Shown one piece after another: positions 6,461 to 13,546 of a DNA stretch of 19,939 nucleotides. The number at the start of each line of letters is the position of its first letter. Position 1 is the first letter of the stretch. The notes under the pieces were generated by a model. The model was not told where the DNA came from. It did no database searches and worked only from the letters and a program-made list of their open reading frames with translations. A program made the position numbers and the translations under genes. This DNA is from an uncultured Collinsella sp. (GTDB lineage Bacteria; Actinomycetota; Coriobacteriia; Coriobacteriales; Coriobacteriaceae), in contig CABQLI010000040.1 in the NCBI GenBank assembly GCA_902464965.1, positions 1 through 19,939 on the forward strand. Direction: 5' to 3'.

Positions 6461-8308
6461 CTACTCGACAGTAACGCTTTTCGCCAGGTTACGGGGCTGG
6501 TCGACGTCGCAGCCGCGCAGGATGGCGACCTCGCGTGCGAGCAGCTGCAGAGGAACGCTCGCCGTGATGGGGCTGAACACGTCGCGGACTGCCGGCACGC
6601 GGATGATGCAGTCGGCGATCTTGTTGATCTCCTCGTCGCCCTCGGTGGCAACGACGATGACCTTGGCGCCGCGCGCCTTGCACTCCATGAGGTTCGACAC
6701 GGTCTTGTCGTAGGTGGCACTCTTGGTGGCCACAGCGATGACGGGGAAGCCCGGGTCGATCAGGGCGATGGGGCCGTGCTTCATCTCACCGGCGGCGTAG
6801 GCCTCGGCGTGCAGGTAACTGACCTCTTTGAGCTTGAGCGCGCCCTCGTAGGAAATAGCGGCACCCATGCCGCGGCCCACGAACAGCGCCGACTGCGCGT
6901 CCTTGCACAGCAGGGCAGCCTCATGCACGGCCTCGGTCTGGGTATCCAAAATCCACTGGATCTGCTCGGCCGTATCGGAAAGCTCGCGGAACAGCATGCG
7001 CGCCTGCTTGGTGGTCAAGCGGTACTTGACCTGCGCCAGCAGCAGGGCCAAAAGCGTGAGGCTCACGACCTGGCCGATAAAGCTCTTGGTCGAGGCGACC
7101 GCAATCTCCTTGTTGGCCTTAGTGTAGATGACGCCGTCGCTCTCACGCGCCACGGGGCTGCCCACCACGTTGGTGATGCCGAAGACCTTGGCGCCCTTGA
7201 TGCGCGCGTCTCGAATGGCGGCAAGGGTATCGGCCGTCTCGCCCGACTGGGACACGGCAACGACGAGCGTCGTCGGCGTGATGATGGGATTGCGATAACG
7301 GAACTCGCTGGCCGCCTCAACCTCGGTGGGGATGCGAGCCCAGCCCTCGATGAGATTCTTAGCAATGAGGCCAGCGTGATAGCTGGTGCCGCAAGCGATC
7401 ACGTAGACGCGGTCGATGTCGTTGAGCTCCTCGAGCGAAAGGCCCAGCTCGTCGATGTCGAGCTCGCCGGCCGGCGTCATACGACCGACCAGCGTGTCGC
7501 GCACGACGCGCGGCTGCTCGTGGATTTCCTTGAGCATAAAGTCGGGATAACCGCCCTTTTCTGCCATGTCCAGGTCCCAGTCGATGTGGGTGACCTTGGG
7601 CTCGATAACGTTGCCGGCCTCGTCGGTGTACTCGACGCCTGCGGGCGTGAGCTTGGCAAACTGACCGTCCTCGAGCACCACGACATCGCGGGTGGCGTCG
7701 ATGAGCGCGATGACATCAGAAGCAACATAGGAGCCGGTTTCACCCACACCGACTACGATCGGGGAATCCTTGCGGGCCACGGCGATCACGCCGGGCTCGT
7801 CAGCGCACACGGCGGCCAGACCATAGGCACCGACCACGTGGGTGCAAGCCTCGCGCACGGAGGCCATCAGGTCGTGCGTCTCGGCATAAGCCTCTTCGAT
7901 CAGATGCGCGAAGACCTCGGTATCGGTCTCGCTCTTAAAGTGGTGGCCGCGGTCCTCCAGCTCTTCGCGCAGCTCGGCGAAGTTCTCGATGATGCCGTTG
8001 TGAACGATGGCGATACGACCGTCGCAGCTGGTGTGGGGGTGAGCGTTAACGACCGAAGGCTTGCCGTGGGTGGCCCAACGGGTGTGGCCGATACCGCAGG
8101 TAGCGTCGCTGTCAATGTTGGAAAGCTCGCTCTCCAGGCCCGCGACCTTGCCCACGCGGCGGATGACGTCGAGGTGCGCCGCGGCGCCCTCGCCCACCTC
8201 GAGCGCGACGCCCGAGGAGTCATAGCCGCGATACTCCATGCGCTTGAGGCCCGTGATCAGGATGTTCTTTGCAATATCAGAGCCGGTGTAGCCGACAATT
8301 CCGCACAT
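6461..8308 (-). CDS. glmS: Glutamine--fructose-6-phosphate aminotransferase (isomerizing)
   Basis: A 615-residue GlmS of normal length. It makes glucosamine-6-phosphate from fructose-6-phosphate and glutamine, the first step toward UDP-GlcNAc for cell wall synthesis. The N-terminal class II glutaminase domain begins MCGIVGYTG, with the catalytic Cys2, and carries RMEYRGYDSSG, GHTRWATHG and HNGIIENF. The two SIS domains contain ACGTSYHAG and SQSGETADTLAA, then GRGMGAAISYEGALKLKE, YAAGEMKHGPIALI and the conserved C-terminus RNLAKSVTVE. AAGGGA 8 bases before the ATG supports the start. It is transcribed alone and divergent from a LacI-family regulator. The leader is too short for, and does not resemble, the glmS ribozyme. 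An inverted repeat at 8419-8442 may be its operator. Confidence 0.98.
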   Translation of the reverse strand: MCGIVGYTGSDIAKNILITGLKRMEYRGYDSSGVALEVGEGAAAHLDVIRRVGKVAGLESELSNIDSDATCGIGHTRWATHGKPSVVNAHPHTSCDGRIAIVHNGIIENFAELREELEDRGHHFKSETDTEVFAHLIEEAYAETHDLMASVREACTHVVGAYGLAAVCADEPGVIAVARKDSPIVVGVGETGSYVASDVIALIDATRDVVVLEDGQFAKLTPAGVEYTDEAGNVIEPKVTHIDWDLDMAEKGGYPDFMLKEIHEQPRVVRDTLVGRMTPAGELDIDELGLSLEELNDIDRVYVIACGTSYHAGLIAKNLIEGWARIPTEVEAASEFRYRNPIITPTTLVVAVSQSGETADTLAAIRDARIKGAKVFGITNVVGSPVARESDGVIYTKANKEIAVASTKSFIGQVVSLTLLALLLAQVKYRLTTKQARMLFRELSDTAEQIQWILDTQTEAVHEAALLCKDAQSALFVGRGMGAAISYEGALKLKEVSYLHAEAYAAGEMKHGPIALIDPGFPVIAVATKSATYDKTVSNLMECKARGAKVIVVATEGDEEINKIADCIIRVPAVRDVFSPITASVPLQLLAREVAILRGCDVDQPRNLAKSVTVE

Positions 8309-8367
8309 AGGATAAATCCCTTCGTTCGCGTGACTGCAAGACGTCCACGCACAGGGGGCGCTGAGAC

Positions 8368-8397
8368 GTATAACGTTCGAGTATTGTACTCACGCAA
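8368..8397 (-). promoter_or_regulatory. Possible glmS promoter
   Basis: On the minus strand, TTGCGT (8397-8392) and TTATAC (8373-8368) are 18 bases apart, about 60 bases from the glmS start. A TACAAT lies at 8388-8383 within the spacer and is an alternative -10 without an evident -35. Assigned by eye. Confidence 0.4.
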
Positions 8398-8409
8398 GCG
8401 CAAGCTGAT

Positions 8410-8442
8410 ATACCAGAAGTGGTATCTCAACTTAGATACCAC
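8410..8442. promoter_or_regulatory. Operator-like inverted repeats upstream of glmS
   Basis: GTGGTATCT (8419-8427) and AGATACCAC (8434-8442) are perfect 9-bp inverted repeats with a 6-base spacer. The left half also pairs with an ATACCA at 8410-8415 around GAAG, so the half-site occurs three times in 33 bases. The TGGTAT/ATACCA core resembles operators of HutC-type GntR regulators, some of which control amino-sugar genes. It lies 13 bases upstream of the proposed glmS -35. Confidence 0.5.
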
Positions 8443-8470
8443 CCGATGCACACATGCCCAGCCGGTCCAA

Positions 8471-8505
8471 ACCACCGCAAAGGTGCCTGTCCCCTTCGTG
8501 GTGGT
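8471..8505. repeat. Hairpin element with GGGGACAGGCACC loop beside copy B
   Basis: ACCACCGCAAAGG (8471-8483) and CCTTCGTGGTGGT (8493-8505) form a 13-bp stem with two imperfect pairs. Read on the minus strand, the centre is GGGGACAGGCACC, sharing GGGACAGG with the 48-bp element 17 bases away and in the same orientation. This suggests a composite REP/BIME-like repeat. Confidence 0.6.
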
Positions 8506-8521
8506 CGCGCTGGCAACGGCG

Positions 8522-8569
8522 TTTCCCCAGATAAAACCTGCCAAAATAAACCTGTCCCTTTTTGGAAGG
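8522..8569 (-). repeat. 48-bp dispersed palindromic element, copy B (reverse)
   Basis: On the minus strand it reads CCTTCCAAAA, the AGGGACAGGTTTA core, TTTTGGCAGG, then TTTTATCTGGGGAAA. It matches copies C and D closely. One arm base differs, giving a T/C mismatch in the stem. It ends only 8 bases before the extended -10 of the LacI-family gene. Confidence 0.9.
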
Positions 8570-8576
8570 TTTGGGA

Positions 8577-8585
8577 TGCTACAAT
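8577..8585 (+). promoter_or_regulatory. Extended -10 promoter of the LacI-family gene
   Basis: TGCTACAAT has the extended -10 TG and a near-consensus hexamer, 35 bases before the start codon. No good -35 is present at 16-18 bases, where the 48-bp element lies; extended -10 promoters often do without one. Confidence 0.5.
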
Positions 8586-8620
8586 CTGGCTTGTACTTGA
8601 AACGCATCAAAGGGGCCGCT

Positions 8621-9733
8621 ATGGCAAAGGTAAAAATCAGCGACGTCGCGCGCGAGGCCGGAGTTTCGTTGGGCACGGTCTCCAACGCGCTCAACCACCC
8701 CGAAAAGCTGCGCCCCGAGACCCTCAAGCTCATCAACGAGACCATCAATCGCCTTGGCTACCTGCCCAACCAAAGCGCCCGTCAGCTCGCGGGCGGCGCC
8801 ACCAAGTCCTTTGGCCTGGTGCTCCCCCGTCTCGATCACGGCTTTTCGCTCCAAATCGCCAGCGGCGCCCACAACGAGGCCCGCAAGCACGGCTACGACC
8901 TGCTCATCGCCAACGCCGATAACGACGATATTCTCGAGGACCATTACCTGCGCTACTTTATGGGCACCCAGATGTCCGGCGTCATGGTTCAGCCCATGGC
9001 ATCCCCCGACTGGCACCCCGCCATGACCAAGATGCCCGTGCCGATTGTCTACCTGGACATCCATTGCTCCGAGCCCGGCTACTACGTAGCGGCCGACAAC
9101 GAGGCCCAGGGTCGCATCATTGCCGAACTCGCCATCGCCCGCGGCGCGCACCATATTGTCGTTGTGGGTCGAGCAGCATTTATGCAGCTCACCCTACGCG
9201 TGCTTGGCATTCACAAGGCCCTTGCCCTACATCCCGACATCAAGATCGAAGTCATTGACGCCGGCGAGTGGAACACGGCGGCCGACGGCTATGGTATCGG
9301 CAACCAGATCGCCGAGCGTCCCGTCGATGAACGCCCCGATTTTGTCGTCGGTCTAACCGACGTACTGGCCTCGGGCGTCATCTCGGCGCTGGTCGATAAA
9401 GGCATCTCCGTCCCCGGGCAAGTACGCGTAGCAGGTTGCGATGGCAACCCACTCGCTTGGAGCGGATCGGTCCCGCTCACTACGGTAGCGCCCCCGGGCT
9501 ACGAGATTGGCCGCAAGGGCGTTCAATTGCTCATGGAGCAAATTGAGAACAAGGCCCCGGCAAAGACCAAGCACGTCCACATCGGCTCTGCAGCGCGCAC
9601 CGTCACCACGGTCACGGCCATCGAGGACATCAACCGCCAAGAACTCGTGCGGCCGTTCCTGCTGGAACGCGCCAGCACCCAGGCAAGCAGCCAGACCGAC
9701 GCCACGGCCATCAACCTCGGTGCGTATCTATAG
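8621..9733 (+). CDS. LacI-family transcriptional regulator
   Basis: A 370-residue LacI/GalR-type protein. The N-terminal HTH is clear: KISDVAREAGVSLGTVSNAL, followed by the hinge-helix region LGYLPNQSARQLAGG. The periplasmic-binding-protein-like effector domain follows, with FGLVLPRLDHGF, VYLDIHCSEPGYYVAADNEAQG and VRVAGCDGNPLAW. The C-terminus extends about 30 residues past the usual end and is polar. AAAGGGG five bases upstream of ATG 8621 fixes the start; the same frame is open far upstream but only as the antisense of glmS. It is divergent from glmS and convergent with a HAD gene, with no sugar genes adjacent. Its regulon cannot be read from context and the ligand is presumably a sugar or sugar phosphate. 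Confidence 0.92.
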   Translation: MAKVKISDVAREAGVSLGTVSNALNHPEKLRPETLKLINETINRLGYLPNQSARQLAGGATKSFGLVLPRLDHGFSLQIASGAHNEARKHGYDLLIANADNDDILEDHYLRYFMGTQMSGVMVQPMASPDWHPAMTKMPVPIVYLDIHCSEPGYYVAADNEAQGRIIAELAIARGAHHIVVVGRAAFMQLTLRVLGIHKALALHPDIKIEVIDAGEWNTAADGYGIGNQIAERPVDERPDFVVGLTDVLASGVISALVDKGISVPGQVRVAGCDGNPLAWSGSVPLTTVAPPGYEIGRKGVQLLMEQIENKAPAKTKHVHIGSAARTVTTVTAIEDINRQELVRPFLLERASTQASSQTDATAINLGAYL

Positions 9734-9760
9734 CACGCCCGCAAGTATGCTAAGTCGCCG

Positions 9761-9806
9761 CTCAAGCAAAAGGGGCCCGACCATTGCCGGACCCCTTTTG
9801 CTTGAG
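9761..9806. terminator. Bidirectional terminator between the LacI-family and HAD genes
   Basis: A perfect 15-bp stem CTCAAGCAAAAGGGG / CCCCTTTTGCTTGAG encloses a 16-base loop with CCG/CGG inside. The A-rich and T-rich stem bases let it work in both directions. It lies 27 bases after the LacI stop and 40 bases past the HAD gene's end. Confidence 0.85.
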
Positions 9807-9846
9807 CGTAAACGTGGGCAATTGCTCGTTTCAACACCGCAATTGT

Positions 9847-10497
9847 CTAGCGCACGGCCTTGACTGCCGCTGCCAGGTCGAATAGCGTATCGAGCACGGC
9901 CTCGCAGCCATCCACCACGTCCTGCGGCAGCGGCACGATATCGGGGACGGCAAAGACGTGGCATCCGGCCGTGATGCCCGAGACGCAGCCGTTGCGCGAA
10001 TCCTCGACCACGGCACATTCCTCGGGAGCAAAGCCCGCGCGCTCGCAGGCGAGCAAATACATCTCGGGGTCGGGCTTGCCGTGCACGACGTCCTCACCGC
10101 AGGTCACCGTTTCAAACTTGTCAAAGAGGCCGAATGCTCTAAGGTTGCGCTCGGCCGTAACATGGCGCGATGACGTTGCAAGGCCTACGTGATAGCCCGC
10201 AGCCAACAGCTCGTCTATGCACTCGGCAGCGCCGGCCTTAAGTTCCAGATCGGTCTTGACCATCTCGTCGCGAATCTCCTTGTGGCGGACATAGATCGCC
10301 TCGGCGGTCTCGTGGCTGCCGTAATGCTTATCGAGGATGTCCATGACATCGGGTAGCGTGCGACCGATAAACTGATGGATCAGCGCATCATCAATCGCGA
10401 GTCCCAGCTCAGCGGCGCCTGCCTTCCAGGCCCTAATCCCCAAACGCTCGGTATCGACCAGCGTTCCATCCATGTCAAAAATAACAGCCTTGATCAT
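9847..10497 (-). CDS. HAD-superfamily hydrolase, beta-phosphoglucomutase/phosphatase-like
   Basis: A 216-residue HAD subfamily IA protein. All four motifs are visible: motif I VIFDMDGTLVDTE (nucleophile Asp and the Asp two residues on), motif II LATSSR, motif III at the Lys of HGKPDPEMYL, and motif IV VVEDSRNG. The GKPDP and EDS signatures and the alpha-helical cap inserted after motif I (LGIRAWKAGAAELGL) fit the beta-phosphoglucomutase / sugar-phosphate phosphatase group. GAGGGGG before ATG 10497 supports the start. It is monocistronic, convergent with the LacI-family gene and divergent from larE. Sequence alone does not say whether it is a mutase or a phosphatase. Confidence 0.92.
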   Translation of the reverse strand: MIKAVIFDMDGTLVDTERLGIRAWKAGAAELGLAIDDALIHQFIGRTLPDVMDILDKHYGSHETAEAIYVRHKEIRDEMVKTDLELKAGAAECIDELLAAGYHVGLATSSRHVTAERNLRAFGLFDKFETVTCGEDVVHGKPDPEMYLLACERAGFAPEECAVVEDSRNGCVSGITAGCHVFAVPDIVPLPQDVVDGCEAVLDTLFDLAAAVKAVR

Positions 10498-10603
10498 ATC
10501 GGTCCCCCTCGCCGGATTGCATTACTGCCACTCTACCGCACTTTACAAGCTTGTATATAACGTATATAGCATATTGCACTTTCGTTACATAGCTGGAAGT
10601 CTT

Positions 10604-10631
10604 ATGACAAGCAGCTCGGTGGGATTATAGT
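10604..10631 (+). promoter_or_regulatory. Probable larE promoter
   Basis: ATGACA (10604-10609) and TATAGT (10626-10631) lie 16 bases apart, 35 bases upstream of the larE start. AAGGAA precedes the ATG by 5 bases. The A+T-rich stretch at 10550-10600 could hold the promoter of the divergent HAD gene, but I could not choose one. Confidence 0.45.
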
Positions 10632-10665
10632 TTCATCCGAGCTTTAATAACTGTAAGGAACTTTC

Positions 10666-11544
10666 ATGCTTTCAGACACCGCCGCACCCGCAGAGGAGCT
10701 TCAGGACAAACTCGCAGCACTCGAGCAGCTGCTTTTGGCATACGGACGCGTCGCCATCGGCTTTTCCGGCGGCGTTGACAGCAGTTTTTTGGCCGCCGTA
10801 TGCGCCCGCATCATGCCTACCAATACCCTCCTCGTCCATCTCACCACGCCGCTCATCGGCACGCCCGAACAGGCTTCGTTTGAGCAGTCCGTTGATGGAC
10901 AGGCCAATGAGGGGCCGCATTTTAAGCTCCCCGTGCTCAATCTTTCGGTCGATCAGCTGCAGCTCCCCCAGGTAGCCTGCAACGATGCCAATCGCTGCTA
11001 CCACTGCAAGCACGCCGGCTTTACCGCCATCGTCAACCACGCCAAGTCGCTCGGCTTTCCCACCGTCATCGATGGCAGCAATGCAAGTGATCGCGGCGAC
11101 TACCGCCCTGGTATGCGCGCGGCAAAAGAGCTCGGCGTACGCTCCCCTCTCATGGAGGTCGGCTTTACCAAGGACGAAGAGCGCGAGCTGCTGCGCGCAT
11201 GGGGCTATCCCGTTTGGAACCTGCCGGCGGGAGCATGTCTTGCCACGCGCGTTCCCACGGGCGAGGAGCTTACGCGCGAGAAGGTCGATTTAATCCGCGC
11301 CTGCGAGGATTACCTGCACGATCTTGATCTGGCACAGGTACGCGCGCGCTTGGTCGGCGGCTGCATGCATATCGAGGCCGCACCCGCAGATGTTGCCAAG
11401 ATTGCCGCCCTCGGCGGTGCCGCCATCGACGACAAGGGCAAGACCCCGCTGCCCGCCGTTATCGAGTCCGCGCTGCGCGAGCTGGGCTGCGACCATATCT
11501 CCCCCGAGGTTACCCCCTACATTCACGGTGCCATGAATCTTTAG
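10666..11544 (+). CDS. larE: LarE, ATP-dependent sacrificial sulfur transferase
   Basis: A 292-residue PP-loop ATPase of the LarE family. LarE adenylates pyridinium biscarboxylate mononucleotide and donates sulfur in building the nickel-pincer nucleotide cofactor of lactate racemase LarA. The PP-loop SGGVDSS is at residues 34-40, DGSNASDRGDYRPGMRAA at about 136-153 and SPLMEVGFTKDEER at about 160-173. Cysteines occur at 105, 111 and 114 (CYHCK) and at 191 in GACLATRVPTGE, the position that appears to match the sacrificial cysteine of characterised LarE. The ribosome binding site AAGGAA fixes the start. No larA, larB or larC lies in this window, so the rest of the pathway must be elsewhere or absent. 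Confidence 0.93.
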   Translation: MLSDTAAPAEELQDKLAALEQLLLAYGRVAIGFSGGVDSSFLAAVCARIMPTNTLLVHLTTPLIGTPEQASFEQSVDGQANEGPHFKLPVLNLSVDQLQLPQVACNDANRCYHCKHAGFTAIVNHAKSLGFPTVIDGSNASDRGDYRPGMRAAKELGVRSPLMEVGFTKDEERELLRAWGYPVWNLPAGACLATRVPTGEELTREKVDLIRACEDYLHDLDLAQVRARLVGGCMHIEAAPADVAKIAALGGAAIDDKGKTPLPAVIESALRELGCDHISPEVTPYIHGAMNL

Positions 11545-11546
11545 GC

Positions 11547-11569
11547 TACGCCGTTTTACAAACGGCGTA
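11547..11569 (+). terminator. Hairpin just after larE
   Basis: A perfect 10-bp stem TACGCCGTTT / AAACGGCGTA with a 3-base loop starts two bases past the stop codon. There is no T-run after it, so it may protect the 3' end or pause polymerase rather than terminate by itself. Confidence 0.5.
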
Positions 11570-11621
11570 ACTGCTCGGCGCTGCGCAGGCCCCGGGCACG
11601 GCAATCTGACGTTCAACTTCA

Positions 11622-11648
11622 CGGGCGCGACCAAAAGGTCAGCGCCCG
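11622..11648 (+). terminator. Second larE terminator hairpin
   Basis: CGGGCGCGACC, then AAAA, then GGTC-A-GCGCCCG forms an 11-bp stem with one bulged A, followed by CTTGTTT. It is a more convincing intrinsic terminator than the first hairpin, 77 bases past the stop. Confidence 0.65.
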
Positions 11649-11721
11649 CTTGTTTCACGTCACCTTACCGCATCCGGAGCCCGCTCGCTCGCATATGCTC
11701 AACCTGCACTGCGTTAACTGA

Positions 11722-11769
11722 CCTGCCAAAAAGGGACAGGTTTGTTTTGGCAGGTTTTATCTGGGGAAA
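11722..11769 (+). repeat. 48-bp dispersed palindromic element, copy C
   Basis: CCTGCCAAAA and TTTTGGCAGG form a perfect 10-bp inverted repeat around an AGGGACAGGTTTG core, followed by TTTTATCTGGGGAAA. It lies in the 296-base gap between the convergent larE and AlbA_2 genes. Beyond this element and the two larE hairpins, nothing else was recognised in the gap. Confidence 0.92.
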
Positions 11770-11840
11770 TATCGCGAGGCAGTCGCTCCCCTAGCACCCA
11801 TCTAACTTCGAGAGGCACTAGAGAGGCGACCCGGCTGCAT

Positions 11841-13541
11841 CTACTTCTTCCGATATCGGCGGTTACGACTCGTCGATGAACCCATTACTTCGATGAGTCC
11901 TTTATCCGCCATTTTTGGCAGATGGTAACGGACAGACGAAATTTTGACCCCCGATGCAACCGCTATTTCTCGCGCCGTCATATCCACTTCGGCGCTGAGA
12001 GCCTCCAGGATCCTATCCGCTGTCGAAGCTGACGATTCTCTGCCCATATCGATAATCTCAAACGTGTCTTTGCCACATTTTGACAGGACATGTTTATCGA
12101 CAAGATCCCCGCAGATCAGGCGAATGTCATCCGAATCCCACTTCAGGGCCTCTCGTATTTTTTGAACATCGCATACGCACCCATGCTCCCGCATAAACAT
12201 GAGCAATGTTTCCTCGCGATCCGTCAGCTCGGTACCCACATGGCTCTGAATCCACGTACGGTTTTCAGCAAGCTCCGCCCCGTGCCGGGAAAGCAGCACC
12301 GTAAACGAATCGGCCTTAACGATAAATTTCGGCCTGCCAAGCGAACGAGACTCCATCTCGCGAATCATAGCCGGGATACCAGATCCCTGGCTTTCCGCAA
12401 CGGCCCCCTCGGCATGCTCTAACGGCGTCGCCCCCATTAGGCTCATGAGCTTTGGGTTTCGACAGCGCGATTCCCCGTCTGCAAGATTGTCCACCGTCTT
12501 TCCGCCCCAAAGCCCGCCAGGGTTTTTGATCTCTATTCTGTCTGGATAGATATCGACACTCACGGCCTGCCCCACAAACATGGGCGAATATTCTCGATGG
12601 ATGCAGGCATTTGCCAAGGCCTCGCGCAAAACCTCCTGGGGAACTTCCCAATCCTCCCTTCTGCCAGCACCTTGCACTATCGCCGCTTTGCGCAAGTTTC
12701 GTCCAATCGCGGCAAGGGCATCTTCGATGCAAGCCGGAATCGGGCCATCGCACAACTGGCGGTCAATAAACCGGGGTTGCCCGGGTGCAGATTTTTCCAC
12801 ATCGGAATGAACGGCGACATCGATCATCAGTTTGGGATAGAACTGCTGGGGGTAAATTCCCGCCGACAGAAGCCCCGCGAGCTTCACGGCGCCATCCTTT
12901 GTAGTGATATTGAGTCTGACCAGCTGCTTTTCCAGCGTATCGGCCCCGCGCAAAACGCGCGGGGTCTGCAGCCGGCGATTTGCGATAATAGACCGCACGA
13001 CATCTGGATCCAAATCCTCGACCGTTGCCTCCGAAACCACCGTGCCGTCTGCATCGCTCGGAAGCAACGCACTCTGCAGCTCATATAGCTCAGCGGGTGA
13101 CATCTTGATATCTTTATCATCCACGCGCTTGTAGCTACCGTTCTGCACGCCGCGCGCGCCGATATAGCAAGGCTTCGCTTTAAGCTCAAGTTCAAAGATG
13201 CGCACCAGAAGCACCTGGAGCCCGTCGACCTCGCCTCGATCAAGCTCGTACCGCGGCGCATGGGTCACCACTGCCGCTGAGCCTCCGTCTCCGATACCCG
13301 AAACAAACTGATCGCGCACCCTATCGATAGCAAAGTTAGCCGAAGGAACAAATCCTTCGGCTTCATTCAGGCCCAAAATAATGAGCCCACCCGCAGTGTT
13401 CGCAAAAGCGCTCACTGTCTCCCATACGTCTGCGCTCAATTTATTCGTGCAGGCTTTAACTTCTACCGATGCGTCATCAGTCCCCCGCCTGCGAAGGCGC
13501 TCAACGATAAGGCCAAGAGGTTCATCCAGCAGCATTGGCAT
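11841..13541 (-). CDS. AlbA_2/Schlafen-type ATP-binding regulator with C-terminal winged helices
   Basis: A 566-residue multidomain protein. The N-terminal AlbA_2 (Schlafen/divergent AAA-4) domain is at about 20-150, with VEVKACTNKLSADVWETVSAFANTAGG and LILGLNE-like motifs and GSYKRVDDKD. A GHKL-like HATPase_c_4 domain is at about 295-415: VPQEVLREALANACIHREYS (N-box position), IEIKNPGGLWGG and ESQGSGIPAMIREME. Winged-helix segments follow at about 436-490 and 505-560 (MTAREIAVASGVKISSVRYHL). Such proteins are usually annotated as ATP-binding or RecG-like transcriptional regulators; no helicase motifs are present. Start 13541 (or the second ATG at 13535) follows GAGAGG, which is itself part of a TTAGAGAG motif. 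The array upstream suggests strong autoregulation. The effector is unknown; comparison with related families suggests a stress or defence role, but nothing here proves it. Confidence 0.85.
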   Translation of the reverse strand: MPMLLDEPLGLIVERLRRRGTDDASVEVKACTNKLSADVWETVSAFANTAGGLIILGLNEAEGFVPSANFAIDRVRDQFVSGIGDGGSAAVVTHAPRYELDRGEVDGLQVLLVRIFELELKAKPCYIGARGVQNGSYKRVDDKDIKMSPAELYELQSALLPSDADGTVVSEATVEDLDPDVVRSIIANRRLQTPRVLRGADTLEKQLVRLNITTKDGAVKLAGLLSAGIYPQQFYPKLMIDVAVHSDVEKSAPGQPRFIDRQLCDGPIPACIEDALAAIGRNLRKAAIVQGAGRREDWEVPQEVLREALANACIHREYSPMFVGQAVSVDIYPDRIEIKNPGGLWGGKTVDNLADGESRCRNPKLMSLMGATPLEHAEGAVAESQGSGIPAMIREMESRSLGRPKFIVKADSFTVLLSRHGAELAENRTWIQSHVGTELTDREETLLMFMREHGCVCDVQKIREALKWDSDDIRLICGDLVDKHVLSKCGKDTFEIIDMGRESSASTADRILEALSAEVDMTAREIAVASGVKISSVRYHLPKMADKGLIEVMGSSTSRNRRYRKK

Positions 13542-13546
13542 TCCGC

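Larger units (their letters stand above)
8309..8620. other. Divergent glmS / LacI intergenic region
   Basis: This 312-base gap contains no supported gene. From left to right it holds the glmS ribosome binding site and possible promoter, a symmetric GTGGTATCT operator-like element, a 35-base hairpin, a reverse copy of the 48-bp element, an extended -10 for the LacI-family gene, and that gene's ribosome binding site. Confidence 0.7.

Noticed and set aside
8309..8460. A glmS ribozyme in the glmS leader
   Set aside because: The leader lacks the conserved core and length of the ribozyme, and only about 60 bases separate the likely promoter from the start codon.
6776..9733. A continuous plus-strand frame of 985 codons
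   Set aside because: Its first 615 codons are the antisense of glmS and the intergenic gap. Only the part from ATG 8621, with a good ribosome binding site, is the LacI-family gene; there is no evidence of a fusion.
11818..11825. CTAGAGAG downstream of the AlbA_2 gene as a further operator site
   Set aside because: It differs from the motif by one base and is isolated, which is expected by chance.
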